This document shows positions 36,386-45,985 of a DNA stretch of 64,000 bases, piece after piece. The stretch is from Microbacterium sp. AZCO (GTDB taxonomy: Bacteria; Actinomycetota; Actinomycetes; Actinomycetales; Microbacteriaceae). Each line of letters starts with the position of its first letter. Positions within the stretch are counted from its first letter, which is position 1. Made by a program: the position numbers and the translations under genes. The DNA is taken from assembly GCF_039614715.1 (NCBI RefSeq), contig NZ_CP154857.1:1-64000 (forward strand). Direction: 5' to 3'. A model generated the notes under the pieces. The model was not told the origin of the DNA. It saw only the letters and a program-made list of their open reading frames with translations, and did not search any database.

Positions 36386-37255
36386 TCACAGCTGTTCCTT
36401 CAGGAACGCGAACATCTTCGTGCGGACGTCGTCGGTGAGAAGCGCCAGTCCGTGCCGCTCTCCCGCGGGAGTGACGAGCTCGGTCGGCACCCCTGCGTCG
36501 ACGAGCGCCTGGTGGAGCGCATCCACCTGTCCCACCGGCACGAGCTCTCGCGTGCCGGCCGCCAGGAAGAGCGGCGCCGTGGCGGGCGAGACGGCGAAGA
36601 GGGGGGATGCCTCCTGCCCGACGGGGCAGGCCGCCACGTCCTTGCACCCGAGGTACGCGAGGATCGTCGCGACCGCCTCCGCGGTCGGCGTCCCGAGCTC
36701 CAGGCCGCTGGGCGTCATGTCGGAGACCGGGGAGAGGGCGGCGGCGGCCGTGATGCCGGAGTCCGCGCGCGTCGCGAGGGTCGCCGTGATGATCGCGCCC
36801 GCCGAGCTGCCGATCATCCCGATGTGCGCGGGATCGACACCGTATTGCGCGGCGACGTCGGGCTCCTTGAGCCAGGCGACCGCGGCGGCGGCGTCATCCA
36901 CCTGTGCCGGGTAGTGGTTCTCGGGGAGCAGCCGGTAGTCGATGGCGACTCCGACGATACCCTGGGCGGCCGACTCCTCGCAGAGCGTCAGCATGCTCGC
37001 GCGCGAGCCCTCGCTGAATCCGCCGCCGTGCAGCAGGATCACGGCGGGTGCGGGCGCGTCGGCCGCGGCGGGTTCGCAGATCTCGGCGTGCAGGTCGGTG
37101 CCGTCGACCGTGCGGTACACGACGGTCGTGGTGGCCGTCGGCTCCGGAGTGGAGCCGCCGGTGGGGGCGCCCGAGGGTGCCGTCGGTGCGCAGCCCGCGA
37201 GGGCGAGCGCGACGACGGCCGCAGCGGAGGCGATGAGGGTGGAGCGGTGGATCAC
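36386..37255 (-). CDS. Lipoprotein esterase/lipase of the HSL/BD-FAE type
   Basis: The protein has 289 residues. A lipobox LALAGC with Cys22 marks it as a lipoprotein on the outer membrane face. The alpha/beta-hydrolase domain has the oxyanion HGGGFSEGS, the nucleophile elbow GSSAG and a C-terminal catalytic His in GERHGLAL. It may deacylate the surface polymer that the neighbouring acyltransferase modifies. The GTG at 37255 overlaps the upstream acyltransferase stop (GTGA) and gives a proper signal peptide; longer upstream readings lie inside the neighbouring gene. Confidence 0.9.
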   Translation of the reverse strand: MIHRSTLIASAAAVVALALAGCAPTAPSGAPTGGSTPEPTATTTVVYRTVDGTDLHAEICEPAAADAPAPAVILLHGGGFSEGSRASMLTLCEESAAQGIVGVAIDYRLLPENHYPAQVDDAAAAVAWLKEPDVAAQYGVDPAHIGMIGSSAGAIITATLATRADSGITAAAALSPVSDMTPSGLELGTPTAEAVATILAYLGCKDVAACPVGQEASPLFAVSPATAPLFLAAGTRELVPVGQVDALHQALVDAGVPTELVTPAGERHGLALLTDDVRTKMFAFLKEQL

Positions 37256-38328
37256 GCGGCGCTGTCTCCCACGGCTTTGCGCGAGCGCCGGAGGCGCATC
37301 GGCGGAACGTAGAGCCACTTGACCTTGGTCGTGAGCTTGGACAGGAGCACGGCGATGTACGTCGTGAGGACCGCGCACACCGTCACGATTCCGGCGCCGA
37401 GCGCTCCCCCGATGGGCGGCAGGATCCACTCCAGCAGCGACGCCATGCTGACGATGATGAAGATGTGCAGCAGGTAGATGTGCAGGCTCCACTCGCCGAT
37501 CGTGCCGAAGACCGCGGCGAGCGGGCGCACCATGGCGATGTACTTCGACGCGACGAACCCGACGGCGATCGCGAGCACCTGCATGATCGTGACGGCGAAC
37601 GGCACTCCCCGCACATGCGGAACGGCCACGACGACGGCGGACGCGCCGAGGTACAGCACCGCGAGCCCGACGAGGGTCCAGGGGCCGGCCTTCGTGATGC
37701 CCTTCGTGATGCGGTCGTAGAAGAGCGCGCCGATGAGGAAGAAGAGGAAGAGGGCCGCCGTGCGATTCCAGCCCAGGTTGTTGAGCGTCGCGAAGCCCGA
37801 CGTGATGGCCGCCGAGACGAGCGCCGCACCGGCGACCTTGAGCCACACCGGAACACGGCGGAGGGCCCACACGCCGAGCGTGAACCAGAACATCGCGTAG
37901 AGGAACCAGTAGCTGTTGCTCGGCCACACGAACAGGAGCGCGATGCTCCGCCAGTCGGTGGCGGGCAGCGCTCCGAGGTCGCCGTTGGTGCCGGGGACGA
38001 TCGTGTAGAACACGAACCGCACGAGCGACCACACGACGTACAGCCACAGCAGCGGCAGGAGCCGCCGCTTCCACAGCTGCGGCAGGGTCCAGGTCGACAC
38101 CCGGAGGGCGAACAGCCCCGAGATGACGAAGAAGGCCGGCATCGGGAACGCCTCGAGGAACAGCTTGAGGCGGCCCGGATAGCCGGTGATGTCGGCGTGC
38201 CCGAAATAGAGGCTCGTGTGGAAGATGACCACCATGAACATGGCGACGCCCTTGGCGACATCCACCCATGCCTTCGGACGTGTGTTGCGGTCGATCAGCG
38301 ACCAGTTTCTCTGAACCGTGTCGGTCAT
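37252..38328 (-). CDS. Acyltransferase-3 family membrane protein
   Basis: The protein has 358 residues and ten or so membrane helices. The catalytic region is AWVDVAKGVAMFMVVIFH, and the FPMPAFFVISGLFA segment is typical. It probably acylates a sugar on the repeat unit or the finished polymer. The ATG at 38328 is chosen because GGAGGG lies 9 bp upstream. It overlaps the esterase gene by 4 bp, which pairs an acyl-adding with an acyl-removing function. Confidence 0.9.
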   Translation of the reverse strand: MTDTVQRNWSLIDRNTRPKAWVDVAKGVAMFMVVIFHTSLYFGHADITGYPGRLKLFLEAFPMPAFFVISGLFALRVSTWTLPQLWKRRLLPLLWLYVVWSLVRFVFYTIVPGTNGDLGALPATDWRSIALLFVWPSNSYWFLYAMFWFTLGVWALRRVPVWLKVAGAALVSAAITSGFATLNNLGWNRTAALFLFFLIGALFYDRITKGITKAGPWTLVGLAVLYLGASAVVVAVPHVRGVPFAVTIMQVLAIAVGFVASKYIAMVRPLAAVFGTIGEWSLHIYLLHIFIIVSMASLLEWILPPIGGALGAGIVTVCAVLTTYIAVLLSKLTTKVKWLYVPPMRLRRSRKAVGDSAA

Positions 38329-38457
38329 CGCGATACTCCCTCCCCCCCACGGGGATATGTCGCGCCCTGTACGACCCACGCTAAGCGGGAGGCGTTTCCG
38401 GGCTGTGACGTCGTGGCGACGATCATGCGAACAGCGCCCCCCGGCGCGTCATGATGG

Positions 38458-39453
38458 TCATAGACGTCCTCCCGCCCTGTCGAGCACGAGGCTGTAGGTG
38501 CGAGGGCTCATCCACCCGAGGGTGTAGATGCCGAAGCGCGTCACATCGCGCCGGCGGCCGATGGCGCCGAGCTGAGCGAAGGACATCTCCGACCGGACCT
38601 GCTTCACGAGGCTGCGGCGCTCCGATTCGGAGTACGCGCCGGACGTGGCGTCCTTGAGGCGGGAGAGGGTGTGATACCGCGCACGGTAATAGAGGTAATC
38701 GGGGCGGCGCAGGGCCGTGGCATCCACCCGCGCGACACAGCGCGCGATGACCTCGCCGAGCTCGCGCAGCGAGTCCGCACGGCGGGAGCCAGAGCGGATG
38801 ATCGAGCCGGAGCGGAGCTTGTAGACGTACACCGAGCGATGGAGCAGAGCGACTCGGGATGCCTCGACCAGCGCCTGCGCGACCATCGCCTGGTCGGAGT
38901 GTTGGCGGATGCGCGTGAACTCGATGCGGCCGAGGAGGCTGCGGCGGAACAGCTTGTTCCACAGGTGGCCCGTGATGCCGCCGACGAGGAGCGCGTCCAG
39001 CGCCTGCGGGCCGGTGAGGAGGTCGCCCTCGGGGAGGTCGCCGACCGGCCGCTCGGGCTGGCCCTCGGACACGACGGTCGCCCCGGCGCACACGATGTCG
39101 GCGTCGACGGCGTTCGCCGCCTTCAGGAGGGCGGAGGCCGCGTCGTCGGGCCACTCGTCATCGGCGTCGACGAACCAGACGTAGTCGCCCGTCGCGGCCG
39201 CGACGGCCGCCTCGCGCGCGGCGGCCACGCCGCCGTTCTCGGGCAGCAGGATGGCGCGCACGGACTCGTGGCGATCGGCGAGCGCGGAGATCAGCGCGGC
39301 TGTGTCGTCGGTCGACTTGTCGTCGACGAGCACGATCTCGAGCGCGACGTCCCTCTGCTCGAGGAGCCGCTCGACGGCGGACTCGACGAACTCCGCGGCG
39401 TTGTAGCAGGGGAGGACGACGCTGACGGATGCCGCGACGTCGGCGGAGCTCAT
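38458..39453 (-). CDS. Family 2 glycosyltransferase
   Basis: The protein has 331 residues. The GT-A nucleotide-sugar domain includes VSVVLPCYNAAEFV, EIVLVDDKSTDDT and the metal-binding VDADDEW (DxD). HLWNKLFRRSLL marks the acceptor side. Basic helices follow. It transfers one sugar of the repeat unit; neither donor nor linkage can be read. The ATG overlaps the stop of the preceding GT4 gene by 4 bp. Confidence 0.92.
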   Translation of the reverse strand: MSSADVAASVSVVLPCYNAAEFVESAVERLLEQRDVALEIVLVDDKSTDDTAALISALADRHESVRAILLPENGGVAAAREAAVAAATGDYVWFVDADDEWPDDAASALLKAANAVDADIVCAGATVVSEGQPERPVGDLPEGDLLTGPQALDALLVGGITGHLWNKLFRRSLLGRIEFTRIRQHSDQAMVAQALVEASRVALLHRSVYVYKLRSGSIIRSGSRRADSLRELGEVIARCVARVDATALRRPDYLYYRARYHTLSRLKDATSGAYSESERRSLVKQVRSEMSFAQLGAIGRRRDVTRFGIYTLGWMSPRTYSLVLDRAGGRL

Positions 39454-40574
39454 GCCGTGCCGTCCCGTGACGTGACAAGCTCGAGCACGCGCTCGAGGTC
39501 GCGGCCGCTCGAGTCGACGGAGAAGCGGTCGAGCCAGGAGTCGATGTTCCCGAGCTCCAGTGCGCTCGCCCGCACGACGGCGTCCGCGAGGTCGGCCGGG
39601 TCGTCGGTGAGGGCCAGCTCGCCCGTGATGCCGGGGACGATCGCGTCGGCGACGCCGAGCGCGCCCGACACCGCGACGGAGGGCACGCCGACGGCGGCCG
39701 CCTCGACGAGCACGTTGCCGAACCCTTCGCGGTTCGACGGGAGCAGCACGACGGCGTTGGGGGCGAAGTGCGAGAACCAGTCCTCGACCCAGCCCTTGTC
39801 GACGAACGTGACGCCGGTTTTCTCCGCGGCGGCGTTCATGGAGTCGAGCAGCGGGCCGCCGCCGAACGAGATGACCTCGGCGGAGATGCCGCGGCTCGCG
39901 AGCTCGGCGGCGGTGTCGATCGCGAGCGTCGGGCGCTTCTGCGTGACGAGGCGGCAGGGGAGCACGATCTGCAGGCCGTCGCCGATGCCCGGCTCGCGCG
40001 AGACGCGCTCCCGTGTGGCGACCTTCGCCGTCGCCGGGTTGGCGACGACGGTCATGCGCTCGCCCTTGACCCCGAAGCCGGCGACGAGCTCGCCCGCGAC
40101 CGGGTGCGAGATGGCGATGACGTGGTCCGCGCGGGGGTAGAGCTTGCGGGCGAACCAGATCTTCACCCGGTGCGACCGGCTCGAACCGTCGAGCCCGAGC
40201 GTGACGAGGTTGCGCTCGCTCACGATGATCTTCGGGGCGCCGCCGCGGGCGAGCAGGCCCGCGGTGAGGAGGATGAGGTTGGCGTGGGCCTGGAGGCTCA
40301 CGGCGACGTCGGCCTTCGTGACGCGGAACAGGTCGCTGACGGCGCGCGCCTTGCCGAAGTGGCCCTTCGCCTTCGCGACCGAGTACGCGTGCACGCCCTT
40401 GGGGAGATACGTGCCGGTGTCCTTGCCGGACGTCGTGACGACGCTCACGGTGTGGCCGCGTTCGACGAGCCAGGCCATCCACGTGCGGGCGACGAACTCC
40501 GCGCCGCCGCCGTGCAGCGACGGGATGACGAACAGCAGGGACAGCGGACGCCCGGTGGTCTCGGGTGCGGTCAT
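39450..40574 (-). CDS. Family 4 glycosyltransferase
   Basis: The protein has 374 residues with a GT-B fold: the N-terminal glycine-rich loop PSLHGGGAEFVARTW, and the C-terminal donor site RLVTQKRP and SNREGFGNVLVEAAAVG with the E-x7-E pattern. It is a retaining sugar transferase of the cluster. The ATG at 40574 overlaps the flippase stop by 4 bp; an upstream in-frame ATG would overlap the flippase by 31 bp. Confidence 0.92.
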   Translation of the reverse strand: MTAPETTGRPLSLLFVIPSLHGGGAEFVARTWMAWLVERGHTVSVVTTSGKDTGTYLPKGVHAYSVAKAKGHFGKARAVSDLFRVTKADVAVSLQAHANLILLTAGLLARGGAPKIIVSERNLVTLGLDGSSRSHRVKIWFARKLYPRADHVIAISHPVAGELVAGFGVKGERMTVVANPATAKVATRERVSREPGIGDGLQIVLPCRLVTQKRPTLAIDTAAELASRGISAEVISFGGGPLLDSMNAAAEKTGVTFVDKGWVEDWFSHFAPNAVVLLPSNREGFGNVLVEAAAVGVPSVAVSGALGVADAIVPGITGELALTDDPADLADAVVRASALELGNIDSWLDRFSVDSSGRDLERVLELVTSRDGTA

Positions 40575-42205
40575 GATCGGCGTTTCCCTTCGTCGTTCCA
40601 TTCGACGGGCGGTTCGTCACCCGGAATCAGGTCGTGCGGGCGTTCGAGCCGCTCCTCGCCTTCGACGAGTGCGGGGTCGACGAGCGGCTCGGCGAGCTCC
40701 GGCTCGGAGTCGTCCGTCCCCGTCTGCGCCGCCTTGCGACGCCGGCGGAAGTACTTGCGGGCCGAGGCGAGGTCGACGATGTCGCGGCGGAATCGCGGCC
40801 AGATGAGCGCCATGAGGCCGATCCAGGCGAGGAGCACGACGCCGCCGACGAGGACGCGGATGAAGGGGAGCTCGGGGTCGATCCAGATCGTCGACAGGCC
40901 CGAGACGACGCAGCCGAGCCCGAAGACGATGATCGCGCGCGCGCCGTTGAAGAACATCGCCTTGACCGGGGCGTCGGAGGAGCGGCGCACCCACAGGAGC
41001 GACAGCGGCCACATGACCGCGATGGATGCCGAGTACGCGATGGCGACGCCGTACATGCCCCAGATCGACCCGACCAGGATCGCGATGATCATGAACGGGC
41101 GGGTCACGAGCGAGTAGTACAGGTTCTGCCGCATGAGCCCCTTGGAGAGGAAGACCCAGTACGTCGCGTAGCCCGCAGCCTGGAAGAATCCGGCGACCAG
41201 CAGGATGCGGAAGACGGGCACGGCCTCGAGCCACTGCGGTCCGAGCATGATCCGGATGACCGACTCGGCCTGCGCGCCGAGCAGCGCAAGGACGGCGCCG
41301 ATCACCGACAGCAGTGCGGACTGGCCGAACGTGATGAAGGCGGCGTACCGGGCCTTGTCGTCCTGGAGGCGGGAAAGCACGGGCAGGGCGACTCGGGTCG
41401 AGGGCGCGTTCAGCTGCAGGAGCGGCAGCATCATGAGCTGGAAGGCGCGGTTGTAGAGACCGAGGTCGGCCGCGCCGAACCGCGCGCCGATGACGATCGA
41501 GTCGACGTTGCGGCTCGCGTACGTGAGCAGCTGCGTGCCGAACATGTTCACGCCGTAGCCGAGGAGGCCGCGCATCGGCTCGCGCCGGGCCATCCACCCG
41601 GGGAACCAGCCCGTGAGGAAGACGAGGAAGCCGAGTGCGGCCACGGTCTGGCCGATCTGCTGTCCGACGAGCGACCAGTAGCCCATTCCGCTGAACGCCA
41701 TGCCGAGGCCGACGGCGAGACCCAGCACCTGCGCGCCCGTGTCGACGACGACCAGCCGGCCGAACTTCAGGTGGCGCGAGAGGTCGGCGCGGAACTGCGT
41801 CGACAGGCCGTTGAGGAGGAAGGTGACCGAGAGGGCGGCGGCGATCGGCTGCAGCCGGTCGTCTCCGTAGAAGGCCGCGATGAGCCAGGATGCGGCGATC
41901 GTGGCGACCATGAGGGTCAGGCCGATCGATGCGTTGATCCAGAAGAGGTTGTTCTTCTGTCCGCGGGTCAGGGTGCGGGCCTGGATCGCGGCCGAGCTGA
42001 GTCCGAAGTCGCGCACGAGCTCGCCGACGCCGATGATCGCGGTGACCATCGCCAGGAGACCGTAGTCCGACGGCGTCAGCAGACGCGCGAGGATCATGAT
42101 GCCGCCGAGCTGCACCACGATGCGGATGACCTGCCCCAGGACCGTGACCGCCGCTCCGCGCGACGCCGATGCTCCCAGGGACGTGTTGACGCCCACGCCC
42201 GTCAT
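40571..42205 (-). CDS. Wzx-like polysaccharide flippase
   Basis: The protein has 544 residues. Twelve to fourteen membrane helices span about 18-470 in the MOP/WzxC pattern (LARLLTPSDYGLLAMV; GYGVNMFGTQLLTYASRNVD in blocks; ARFGAADLGLYNRAFQL). The C-terminal 70 residues are hydrophilic and acidic. It exports the lipid-linked repeat unit. It overlaps both neighbouring glycosyltransferase genes by 4 bp. Confidence 0.92.
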   Translation of the reverse strand: MTGVGVNTSLGASASRGAAVTVLGQVIRIVVQLGGIMILARLLTPSDYGLLAMVTAIIGVGELVRDFGLSSAAIQARTLTRGQKNNLFWINASIGLTLMVATIAASWLIAAFYGDDRLQPIAAALSVTFLLNGLSTQFRADLSRHLKFGRLVVVDTGAQVLGLAVGLGMAFSGMGYWSLVGQQIGQTVAALGFLVFLTGWFPGWMARREPMRGLLGYGVNMFGTQLLTYASRNVDSIVIGARFGAADLGLYNRAFQLMMLPLLQLNAPSTRVALPVLSRLQDDKARYAAFITFGQSALLSVIGAVLALLGAQAESVIRIMLGPQWLEAVPVFRILLVAGFFQAAGYATYWVFLSKGLMRQNLYYSLVTRPFMIIAILVGSIWGMYGVAIAYSASIAVMWPLSLLWVRRSSDAPVKAMFFNGARAIIVFGLGCVVSGLSTIWIDPELPFIRVLVGGVVLLAWIGLMALIWPRFRRDIVDLASARKYFRRRRKAAQTGTDDSEPELAEPLVDPALVEGEERLERPHDLIPGDEPPVEWNDEGKRRS

Positions 42206-43257
42206 CGCCGGCGTGCCGCCCGTGCGATCGCCTGGCGGTAGGCGCCTTCGATGATCCGCCCGACGTGGTCCCAGTCCCGTTCGGAGAGGTCGGGCTCGTC
42301 CGACCGCTCACCGGTGCGGACCGTGTGCAGGGCATCCCGGATCACGTCCGCCGTGAGGTCGCCGTCGTACTCGAGGATCCAGCCCGGGCCGACCTCCTCC
42401 GAGAGTGCGGTGTTGGCGGGCGTGCGCGGCGCGAGCACCGGACGCGACAGCGACATGGCCGCGAGGATCGCGCCGGAGTTGTGCATCTCGTTGTAGGGCA
42501 GCACGACGAGCTCGGCACGGCCGACCTCATCGACGAGCTCGGCGTCCGAGACGTAGCGGAGGAGCGCGGTGATGCGCGGGTCGCGGGCGCAGTGGGCCTC
42601 GACCATCTCGCGCTGTCCCGTGCTCGGCGATCCCACGATCCGCAGCGAGAGGTCGTCGCCGTCGAGCTCCGAGAAGACTGTCGCGAGCCGGTCGACGCCC
42701 TTGTAGGGGCGGATGATGCCGAAGTAGACGACCCGGCCCGGCTGCGGTTCCGGCAGCGGGTGCGCCGCATAGGCCTTGCGGTAGTGGCCGTGCAGCGCCG
42801 TCACGACCGGCCGGTCGGTCGGGGGCACGGTGGTCGGGTTGAGCCGGATGTAGACGTCCGTCGCCTTGTCGAAGCGGCGCAGCGAACGACGCTCCGCGGC
42901 GCTCCCCGGCTCGTGTGGCTCGACGTTGTGCAGGTGGCGCACGATCGGGGTGCGGGTCAGGCGCGCACGCAGGAGGAAGGCATCCATGTAGCGGCGGCGC
43001 ATGAAGCGGCGCAGCGGCGTCGCACCCCGGATCGTCAGTTCGGGCCAGTGCGCGTGGAACACGTCGTAGCGCGAGACGATGGCCCGCTTCCACGAGAAGA
43101 ACCGGTGCACGACGGCGGGGTTGTCCATGCCGACCATCTGGTCGACGAACTTCGTGTGGCCGTCCGGCGGCACCAGCGTCTGCTGGACGATGATGACGTC
43201 GGGACCTGCGGTGGTCGGATCTTTCGTGACGGCGGCGCGAGCAGCGGTTGTCGTCAT
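42202..43257 (-). CDS. GT-B glycosyltransferase
   Basis: The protein has 351 residues. An N-terminal HAHWPE and VRHLHNVEPHE region precedes a donor domain with YFGIIRPYKGVDRLA and LPYNEMHNSGAILAAMS. The pattern resembles mannosyl- or glucuronosyl-type GT4/GumK-like enzymes, but the donor is not determined. It starts 141 bp after the pyruvyltransferase stop, and TAGAGT (43317-43322 on the minus strand) could be a -10 box. It overlaps the flippase by 4 bp. Confidence 0.87.
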   Translation of the reverse strand: MTTTAARAAVTKDPTTAGPDVIIVQQTLVPPDGHTKFVDQMVGMDNPAVVHRFFSWKRAIVSRYDVFHAHWPELTIRGATPLRRFMRRRYMDAFLLRARLTRTPIVRHLHNVEPHEPGSAAERRSLRRFDKATDVYIRLNPTTVPPTDRPVVTALHGHYRKAYAAHPLPEPQPGRVVYFGIIRPYKGVDRLATVFSELDGDDLSLRIVGSPSTGQREMVEAHCARDPRITALLRYVSDAELVDEVGRAELVVLPYNEMHNSGAILAAMSLSRPVLAPRTPANTALSEEVGPGWILEYDGDLTADVIRDALHTVRTGERSDEPDLSERDWDHVGRIIEGAYRQAIARAARRR

Positions 43258-43398
43258 GGTGCGCTCTCAGATCTTGGGGAACTGCTTCGGAACGATGACG
43301 ACCTTGTCCGGTCGCCACTCTAGCGAGGGCGATTCATGCCGCCGGCGGATGTCGCCGGGTTGGCATCGACTGTTAACGTGGCCGAAACGCGGCGAGGG

Positions 43399-44217
43399 TC
43401 ACGCGGCGAGGTCTTGGCGGTGAGTCTGAGCGCCCGTCCAGAGGTCGGCGGGGAAGGCCTGGAGGAGAGGCTGCGGATCCCAGTCGGCGATGGGCGGTGC
43501 GGGGTTCTCGAGCGCCTCCGCGACGCTCGTCGACGAGGGTGGCAGCGTTCGCCCGGTGCCCTCGAAGTAGTCGTGGTACTTGAAGAGGTCTTCCGCTCCC
43601 GGCAGCACGAGCGACGCGGGGACGCCGAACGTCTCGGCCAGGATGATCCCGTGCAGAGACGACGCCACGACGTGCGAGCTCTCGGCGATCGTGCGGATCG
43701 TCGTCCACACGCGGGTCGTCGGGTCGAGGAATCCCGGCTCGTCCTTCCAGCGCGGCACGTCGTGCAGATTCGGCACGACGGTCACTCCGCGGCGGCCGCG
43801 GACGATGGATGCCGCGAACTCCGGGAAGATCGTCGGCACGAGCAGTGCGGGGTCGCCGTAGACGGCCGGCGCATCGATTCCGCGGCCCGCGAGCCAGGCC
43901 CGGGTGCGCGGTCCGCGCACGGCGCGCACGTCCAGGTCCGTGAAGCGATATTTGTCGTCCGAGATCTTGCCGTTGCGTCCGCTGCCCCACACGGTGTCAC
44001 CGTCGTTCGCGAAGTGAAGGACCGATCCGACGCTGAGGAGCCGCCGCTCGTCGGCCCGCCCCGGGACGGTCTTCGCGAGCTCCTTCACGATCAGCGGACC
44101 GAGCAGATCGCCGAAGTTGTTGGGCCGCTTGATCCGCGGGAGCGCGCGGGCGATCCGCCCCTCGCCGATGTGCCGGCGCGGGTTCCAGTGCACGAGTTCG
44201 ACACCGCGGAGCTTCAT
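43399..44217 (-). CDS. Polysaccharide pyruvyltransferase family protein
   Basis: The protein has 272 residues. The family pattern NNFGDLLGPLIVKEL, VWGSGRNG and SSLHGIILAETFG is clear. Members add 4,6-ketal pyruvate from phosphoenolpyruvate to a sugar. It is first in the minus-strand transfer genes. GGAGG lies 7 bp before ATG 44217, and a TATAGT -10 is found at 44282-44287. Confidence 0.9.
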   Translation of the reverse strand: MKLRGVELVHWNPRRHIGEGRIARALPRIKRPNNFGDLLGPLIVKELAKTVPGRADERRLLSVGSVLHFANDGDTVWGSGRNGKISDDKYRFTDLDVRAVRGPRTRAWLAGRGIDAPAVYGDPALLVPTIFPEFAASIVRGRRGVTVVPNLHDVPRWKDEPGFLDPTTRVWTTIRTIAESSHVVASSLHGIILAETFGVPASLVLPGAEDLFKYHDYFEGTGRTLPPSSTSVAEALENPAPPIADWDPQPLLQAFPADLWTGAQTHRQDLAA

Positions 44218-44485
44218 GGGAGGACCTCCCCGAAGCTGCCGATGGGCGCGGGGCGGTGTGGCCGGTGCGTCATAGCGTGGAACTATAGCCAGCCCATGTT
44301 TCCGATGCGTCGCCAGCATCCCGAAAGCGAAACCTTTGCCACGGCTGTAACACGGCGGTAACCCGCCGTTGGCGAAAGACCGACAGTATGGGCTTTCGGA
44401 ATCCGTCTCTGGGGGGCGACGGTGGCGACTCCCCGTCGTTCCCTCCTTCCCCCCTGAGGTCCGTGACTCGGGAGTGGTGACATAC
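44218..44485. other. Divergent promoter region of the polysaccharide cluster
   Basis: This 268-bp spacer separates the minus-strand pyruvyltransferase gene from the plus-strand initiating transferase. It contains TATAGT on the minus strand (44287-44282). The GGCGGTAACCCGCC inverted repeat (about 44354-44367) lies centrally, and TTGGCG (44369-44374) could be part of a plus-strand promoter, with no clear -10. Confidence 0.5.
44282..44287 (-). promoter_or_regulatory. -10 box for the minus-strand polysaccharide genes
   Basis: TATAGT on the minus strand (complement ACTATA at 44282-44287) lies 65 bp upstream of ATG 44217. The matching -35 is weak. Confidence 0.5.
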
Positions 44486-45985
44486 ATGGCAACTGTGACA
44501 GTGAAGAACGAGCGAGTCGTCGGGGGTACCCCGTACACACAGGTCCGGGCCGGTGCCCATCCGGCACGGTGGGAGCGCCGGTATTCGCGAGCCCTCGTGA
44601 TGACCGACGCGATCATCCTGGCCGCGATCCTGACCGTCGTGACGATGACGGCGCCGCATCCGTCGATGGTGCGCATCACGCGCTTCGACCTGTTCGTTCC
44701 GGCCGTCGGCATCGTCGGCGCCGTGCTGCTCGCGATCCTGACGCTCCTGTCGCTGACCGGCAGCCGGACGCCCCGCGTCGTCGGCGTCGGAAGCCAGGAG
44801 TACCGCGCGCTCGTCCGCTCGTCGTTCCTCGCGTTCACCAGCACCGCGCTGCTGGCGTACCTCTTCGGCGTCGAGGGACTGACCTTCATCCTCGCGTACG
44901 GTCTCATCGGCACGACGGTGGCACTCGTGGTCACACGCTGGGTGTGGCGCCGCTGGCTCGTGTCGCAGCGTCGTCAGGGCAAGATGGCCAACCGTGTGCT
45001 GCTCGTCGGCTCGGAGGAGTCGGTCGCCGCCACGGCTCGCGACCTCAAGCGCACCCCCGCTGCCGGCCTTCTCGTCGTCGGCGCCTGCACGCCGTCGGGC
45101 CGCGTGGCCGACTACATCCCCGGCACGGACATCGCGGTGTCCGGTTCGGTCGACAACGTCATGGGAGCCCTGCGGCGAGTGGATGCCGACACCGTGCTGA
45201 TCTCCAGTGCGAACGAGCTCAGCGCGGCCACGGTCCGGTCGCTGAGCTGGGAGCTCGAGCCGGGACGGCACCACCTCATCGTCGCGCCGAGCCTCACGGA
45301 TATCGGCGGACCTCGCCTGCACACCCGCCCGGTCGCCGGCCTGCCGCTCGTGCACGTGGAGACGCCGCGCTACTCCGGCGGCAAGCTGCACGCGAAGCGC
45401 ACGTTCGACGTGCTCGCGGCGGGAGTGCTCATCGTGCTCCTCGCGCCCGTGCTGATCTTCGTGGCCCTCGCCGTGCAGTTCACGAGCCCCGGAGGCGTCC
45501 TCTTCCGTCAGGAGCGCATCGGCCTGAGCGGCGAGAAGTTCCACATGCTCAAGTTCCGGTCGATGTACCAGGATGCCGAGGCCCGCCTCACGGAGCTGGC
45601 GACCGAGTCGCGTGACAGCGGCAACGACATCATGTTCAAGATGAAGGACGACCCGCGCGTCACCGGCGTGGGCAAGGTCCTGCGCCGCTTCAGCCTCGAC
45701 GAGCTGCCGCAGCTGTTCAACGTCGTTCTGGGGGACATGGCGCTGGTCGGCCCGCGCCCGCCGCTCGAGCGCGAGGTCACGCAGTACGCCGATACCGTGC
45801 ATCGCCGGTTCCTGGTCAAGCCCGGCATCACGGGCCTGTGGCAGGTGAGCGGTCGCAGCGATCTCGACTGGGACGAGACCGTGCGTCTCGACCTCTTCTA
45901 TGTCGAGAACTGGACCCTGACGGGCGACCTCACGATCCTCCTGAAGACGGTCAAGGCCGTGCTCAAGAGCGAGGGTGCCTACTGA
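44486..45985 (+). CDS. Polyprenyl glycosylphosphotransferase (initiating enzyme)
   Basis: The protein has 499 residues. Four membrane helices and a CoA-binding-like domain (about 165-290; NRVLLVGSEESVAATARDL) precede the bacterial sugar transferase domain (about 310-499). This has the KRTFDVLAAGVLIVLLAPVL helix, FRQERIGLSGEKFHMLKFRS in blocks, and the catalytic LSLDELPQ-like (FSLDELPQLFNV) and PRPPLEREV motifs. It transfers sugar-1-phosphate to undecaprenyl phosphate. The ATG at 44486 is preferred over upstream in-frame starts. Confidence 0.93.
   Translation: MATVTVKNERVVGGTPYTQVRAGAHPARWERRYSRALVMTDAIILAAILTVVTMTAPHPSMVRITRFDLFVPAVGIVGAVLLAILTLLSLTGSRTPRVVGVGSQEYRALVRSSFLAFTSTALLAYLFGVEGLTFILAYGLIGTTVALVVTRWVWRRWLVSQRRQGKMANRVLLVGSEESVAATARDLKRTPAAGLLVVGACTPSGRVADYIPGTDIAVSGSVDNVMGALRRVDADTVLISSANELSAATVRSLSWELEPGRHHLIVAPSLTDIGGPRLHTRPVAGLPLVHVETPRYSGGKLHAKRTFDVLAAGVLIVLLAPVLIFVALAVQFTSPGGVLFRQERIGLSGEKFHMLKFRSMYQDAEARLTELATESRDSGNDIMFKMKDDPRVTGVGKVLRRFSLDELPQLFNVVLGDMALVGPRPPLEREVTQYADTVHRRFLVKPGITGLWQVSGRSDLDWDETVRLDLFYVENWTLTGDLTILLKTVKAVLKSEGAY

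Noticed and set aside
40634..42241. Long plus-strand frame opposite the flippase
   Set aside because: Composition is charged and low in hydrophobic residues, and the opposite strand encodes a clear multi-helix flippase with 4-bp overlaps to its neighbours.
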